Shown: positions 61,440-64,000 of the stretch, in pieces | Layout of the letters: each line of letters begins with the position of its first letter | Numbering within the stretch: position 1 is the first letter of the stretch | NCBI RefSeq assembly: GCF_001718195.1 | Contig: NZ_MCNV01000014.1 | Location: forward strand, 124,001-188,000 | Source: Paraburkholderia nodosa | GTDB taxonomy: Bacteria > Pseudomonadota > Gammaproteobacteria > Burkholderiales > Burkholderiaceae | Direction: 5' to 3' | DNA: 64,000 bases | Translations under genes and position numbers: made by a program | The notes under the pieces: model-generated | Told to the model about the DNA's origin: nothing | What the model saw: the letters and a program-made list of their open reading frames with translations, nothing else | Databases searched by the model: none

Positions 61440-61957
61440 GGCCGTGCTCCCTTCGCCTTGCGCGCGGCGTCGACGAGGCCGTCGAGCCAGTCCTGGTGCC
61501 CGTTGATCATCGGACTCGGGCGCGTTTTCGCCAGCGTCACAGCCGGTTTGCCCTTCTGCGATTCCTGCGTGAGCACGCGCACGCGGCCGCCGGAAAGGTC
61601 TTCGATCAGCCAGGCGTGAATCACGTCCAGACGCGTTTGTGCGTCGCCCTCGGCCCAGCCGTGCCACGCCACGCGCGCGGGCTGGCCTGCGGCCGGCGGC
61701 ACGTGCTCGGTCACTTTGGCCTGCACCGGGAAGCCGAAGGTCTTGAATTGAAAACGCGCGCCCGCGCTCAACTCGGGCCCGTGGCCGTCGTGGAAGCCGA
61801 CATCCGCGGAATTGCTGTAATAGCTGGGCCACACGGTCGCGTTGTTGAGTAACGGCCAGACGTCGGCGGTGGAGAGGCCCGCCACGATCACTTCGTTGGA
61901 ACAGAAGTTATCGGTCGTGCCGGGCAAGTAGTCTTCGGGCCAGAAAATCTCGTTCAT
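61436..61957 (-). CDS. SRPBCC (START/AHSA1-like) domain protein
   Basis: A 173-residue helix-grip protein with a hydrophobic cavity fold: VIVAGLSTADVWPLLNNATVWPSYYSNSA near the N terminus, FQFKTFGFPVQAKVTEHV in the sheet, and a long C-terminal helix (GHQDWLDGLVDAARKA). Such proteins bind lipophilic ligands or act as cyclase-like enzymes. It is translationally coupled to the MDR dehydrogenase downstream and divergent from a LysR gene, suggesting a small inducible detoxification or modification unit. Confidence 0.82.
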   Translation of the reverse strand: MNEIFWPEDYLPGTTDNFCSNEVIVAGLSTADVWPLLNNATVWPSYYSNSADVGFHDGHGPELSAGARFQFKTFGFPVQAKVTEHVPPAAGQPARVAWHGWAEGDAQTRLDVIHAWLIEDLSGGRVRVLTQESQKGKPAVTLAKTRPSPMINGHQDWLDGLVDAARKAKGARP

Positions 61958-62077
61958 GTTCGTTACCTTTCGATGCTGTCGGTTTCGGTGCGGTGGACAC
62001 GAGAAATCATGCGGGCTATGCTGAAATAAATCCAATCGCAACTCATTATTTCGGCCATAAACCGTGTTGATATCAGA

Positions 62078-62980
62078 ATGCTCGATCTGAATCTCTTGCG
62101 GGCGCTTGACGCCCTGCTCGACGAACGCAACGTCACGCGCGCCGCGCAGCGTCTGTCACTCACGCAGCCAGCCGTGAGCGCGATGCTGACGCGTCTGCGT
62201 GAGAGTTTCGGCGATCCGCTGTTCGTGCGCTCGCAACGTGGCATCGTGCCGACCGAACGCGCACTACAACTGGCCGCGCCGCTCAAACAGGTGTTGAGCG
62301 AAATCGAGCAGATGCTGCAGCCGCAGGCCTTCGTGCCAGCCGAGGCCGAGATGACGCTCACCCTCGCTTCGACCGACTACGCGCTGCGCGCAGTCGTCGT
62401 GCCGTATCTCGCGCGGCTGCGGGAAACGGCGCCCGGCGTGCGCGCCGTGATCGTGCCGGTACAGCACGAGCGTCTGCAGGCGCAACTCGAAAGCGGCGAC
62501 GTGGATCTGGCCCTGATCACACCGGAGACCGCGCCTGCCGATCTGCATGCGCGGCGCCTCTTCGACGAGCGTTACGTATGCGTGATGCGCGCGGATCACC
62601 CCGCCGCCCAGCGGCGGCTCACGCTGGAGCGCTTTTGCGCGCTCGATCATGCGCTGGTGTCGTATGAGGGTGGAAGCCTGAGCGGCGTCACGGACGAGGC
62701 GCTGGCGCGCGTGGGTCGCACACGTCGCGTGACGGTGTCCGTGAACAGCTTTCTCGTGCTGCCCGATCTCTTGCTGACGAGCGATCTGATCGCGGTCGTG
62801 CCGTCACGGCTTGTGAAGAACGCAACGGGGCTCGCCGTGGTCGAGCCGCCGCTGGCGATACCGGGGTTCACCAAGACGCTCGCGTGGCACGAGCGCACGC
62901 ATCGCTCGCCAGGGCATCAGTGGGCGCGCGCGTTGTTGTTCGAGACGTGTGAGGCGTTGGCGAGCGACGCGCCGGGGTGA
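62078..62980 (+). CDS. LysR-family transcriptional regulator
   Basis: A 300-residue LysR protein with the NodD/PcpR-like opening MLDLNLLRALDALLDERNVTRAAQRLSLTQPAVSAMLTRL (HTH about 18-40) and the FGDPLFVRS motif. It is divergent from the SRPBCC-MDR pair across 120 bases, the likely target. Full length with no sign of damage, in contrast to the LysR remnant at 63531. Confidence 0.9.
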   Translation: MLDLNLLRALDALLDERNVTRAAQRLSLTQPAVSAMLTRLRESFGDPLFVRSQRGIVPTERALQLAAPLKQVLSEIEQMLQPQAFVPAEAEMTLTLASTDYALRAVVVPYLARLRETAPGVRAVIVPVQHERLQAQLESGDVDLALITPETAPADLHARRLFDERYVCVMRADHPAAQRRLTLERFCALDHALVSYEGGSLSGVTDEALARVGRTRRVTVSVNSFLVLPDLLLTSDLIAVVPSRLVKNATGLAVVEPPLAIPGFTKTLAWHERTHRSPGHQWARALLFETCEALASDAPG

Positions 62981-63009
62981 TGCCGTCACATCGGCGCGCG
63001 TAAAGGCGA

Positions 63010-63420
63010 TCAGCAGGACGGGCTGCCGTTGGCCGTGCAGAACGCCGCGGGCGCACCCGCGATGAGCGGAAGCGGCGTGACGGGTCCTGGCGGTGGCGGC
63101 ACAATCCTCACGGCGCCGCACCACGAGGTATGGCTGTGCCCCGCGCTGGGCACGCAGGGCGCAACGGCTGCGCGCAGCTCATCGGCCGCTTCCTCGCTCA
63201 GTTCGTTGCGCTCGCGCGCTTCGAGCGCGGGCCGCAGCTGGTCGCCCAGCCACGACGCGAACGCGACGACACAGCCCGCCGCGACAGCGAGCAGCATGAC
63301 CCGCGCCTTGTGCTCGCGCAGCTTGATGAGCAGGCGCAGCGCCGCCGGCCGGCCAGCGTTGGGCGCCTCGCGCCCGGCGGCGGCACGCACTGCCGCTCCT
63401 TCGATGATTCTCGTTGCCAC
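63010..63420 (-). CDS. Hypothetical single-pass membrane protein
   Basis: A 136-residue protein with a basic N-terminal part, one membrane segment (VMLLAVAAGCVVAFASWL, about residues 41-58), a charged helix and a Pro-rich C-terminal part with cysteines (PCVPSAG, SWCGAV). No ribosome site is obvious at the ATG. It lies next to gene fragments, so it may itself be partly decayed; codon use still looks coding. No family recognised. Confidence 0.45.
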   Translation of the reverse strand: MATRIIEGAAVRAAAGREAPNAGRPAALRLLIKLREHKARVMLLAVAAGCVVAFASWLGDQLRPALEARERNELSEEAADELRAAVAPCVPSAGHSHTSWCGAVRIVPPPPGPVTPLPLIAGAPAAFCTANGSPSC

Positions 63421-63530
63421 TGTCTATTCGTTTTGCTCTTGTGATTGCGCCTGGCGCCCGTATCGGGGCATACGGGTTAACGGCAGGTCGGCGCAATCCG
63501 AAAGGGGTGCAACGAAAATATTTGAAAGCC

Positions 63531-63829
63531 TCAGCGGTCCTCGCGCGAGCGCTCCGCAAACGCGAACACGGTTTCGCGGAACCCTCCACCGCCGGATTGT
63601 GCACGGCGGGCTTCGTCACGAGATGCAGCGGCGCGCGAAACGCCTCGTCCCCGGCCATGCGGCAGTAGCGCACGCTCTCCTGCTGGTAGCGCCGCATGGA
63701 AGCCGGCACGAGCGTCACGCCGCCGCCCGCGGCCACGAGGTCGATCGCGGTGACCATGCGCGGCACCTCGTCGACCACGCGCAACTGCACGCCATGGGCT
63801 TCGCAGGCGCGCACGAAATCGGCGTACAT
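63531..63829 (-). pseudogene. LysR regulator remnant (C-terminal third) with a frameshift
   Basis: The last hundred residues of a LysR effector domain are readable: YADFVRACEAHGV, PRMVTAIDLVAAGGGVTLVP, HLVTKPAVHNPAVEG. The proper tail FRETVFAFAERSREDR is in another frame. A single missing T near 63580 explains the shift. The N-terminal HTH and first effector half are gone. The break at about 63829 abuts a plus-strand MFS fragment, so a rearrangement joined two broken genes head to head. Confidence 0.7.
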
Positions 63830-64000
63830 GCCCGGCTATGCATCGATCGGCATCGCCGCGCCGCTCATCGTGCTGCTCGCGCGCATCCTGCAAGGGCTGT
63901 CGGTGGGCGGCGAGTTCGCCACCGCCGCCTCGATGCTCACCGAGTACGCGCCGCCCGGCCGCAAGATGTTCTATGGCAGCTTCACTCGGGCGGCGCCCAG
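63828..64000 (+). pseudogene. MHS-type MFS transporter fragment, runs off the window
   Basis: The frame reads GYASIGIAAPLIVLLARILQ, GLSVGGEFATAASMLTEYAP and GRKMFYGSF, an internal piece of an MHS transporter (helices 3-5, with the GGEFA mark). Nothing upstream encodes helices 1-2; instead the LysR remnant begins. After YGSF the sequence turns to TRAAP, which departs from the usual family continuation, so a second break may lie at the very end. The window edge prevents a firm call. Confidence 0.6.

Noticed and set aside
1..64000. CRISPR array, insertion sequence, prophage, tRNA or rRNA
   Set aside because: No regularly spaced repeats, transposase or integrase motifs, att-like direct repeats, cloverleaf or rRNA sequence was recognised on either strand.

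Overview
The window is a gene-dense, GC-rich segment with strong G/C preference at third codon positions. The gene families point to a beta-proteobacterium of the Burkholderiaceae, most likely Paraburkholderia, Caballeronia or a close relative. They include DUF3175, Kup, AcnB, PqiABC, MHS-type MFS transporters, many LysR regulators and a LacI/TRAP/uronate dehydrogenase locus. This assignment is an inference from gene content and codon use. I see no rRNA, tRNA, CRISPR array, insertion sequence or prophage. The content looks like an accessory catabolic region of a large multi-replicon genome.

Layout. 0-9.5 kb: amino-acid-type ABC binding protein, a decayed GAF/diguanylate-cyclase gene, a LEA-type lipoprotein, small proteins, a pqiABC lipid-transport operon, a Tat-exported phosphoesterase, and an SDR gene beside a beheaded XRE/MmyB regulator. 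9.5-15.7 kb: phytanoyl-CoA-type dioxygenase, LysR, mmsA, then a divergent LysR/MDR dehydrogenase pair. 15.7-21.1 kb: a hexuronate module (TRAP dctPQM, LacI repressor, uronate dehydrogenase) with matching operators at both promoters. 21.2-23.1 kb: hipBA toxin-antitoxin. 23.1-38.2 kb: three carboxylate/amino-acid catabolic loci. Two are LysR / M20 hydrolase / MHS transporter cassettes. The third is a GntR-controlled aminotransferase - MFS transporter - FAD/Fe-S dehydrogenase set. 38.3-42.6 kb: glycine-rich secreted protein, DJ-1/PfpI protein, Kup, and a MarR-GNAT fusion. 42.6-47 kb: an MHS transporter and a PEP-mutase/isocitrate-lyase-family gene divergent from a PrpR-type sigma-54 activator. 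47-53 kb: LysE exporter, secreted hydrolase, small stress-type proteins, acnB. 53-56.6 kb: a TetR-controlled DUF4267/DoxX pair, a BON protein, and LysR with an AllA-like cupin. 56.6-60.2 kb: orphan TatA divergent from a Tat-signal GH28 polygalacturonase, and a HiPIP. 60.4-64 kb: an MDR-SRPBCC operon with divergent LysR, then a graveyard of LysR and MFS fragments running off the end.

How it fits together. Polygalacturonase would release galacturonate from pectin, the TRAP system would import it, and uronate dehydrogenase would oxidise it to aldarolactone. The polygalacturonase lies about 36 kb from the other two and lacks the LacI operator. Control of the region is mostly local: six intact LysR genes plus one LysR remnant, and one each of LacI, GntR, MarR, TetR and sigma-54 activator. 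The most informative signals are non-coding: operators fitted onto promoters for LacI, GntR, MarR and TetR, a -24/-12 promoter with an upstream palindrome at the PEP-mutase gene, and tandem operators at hipBA.
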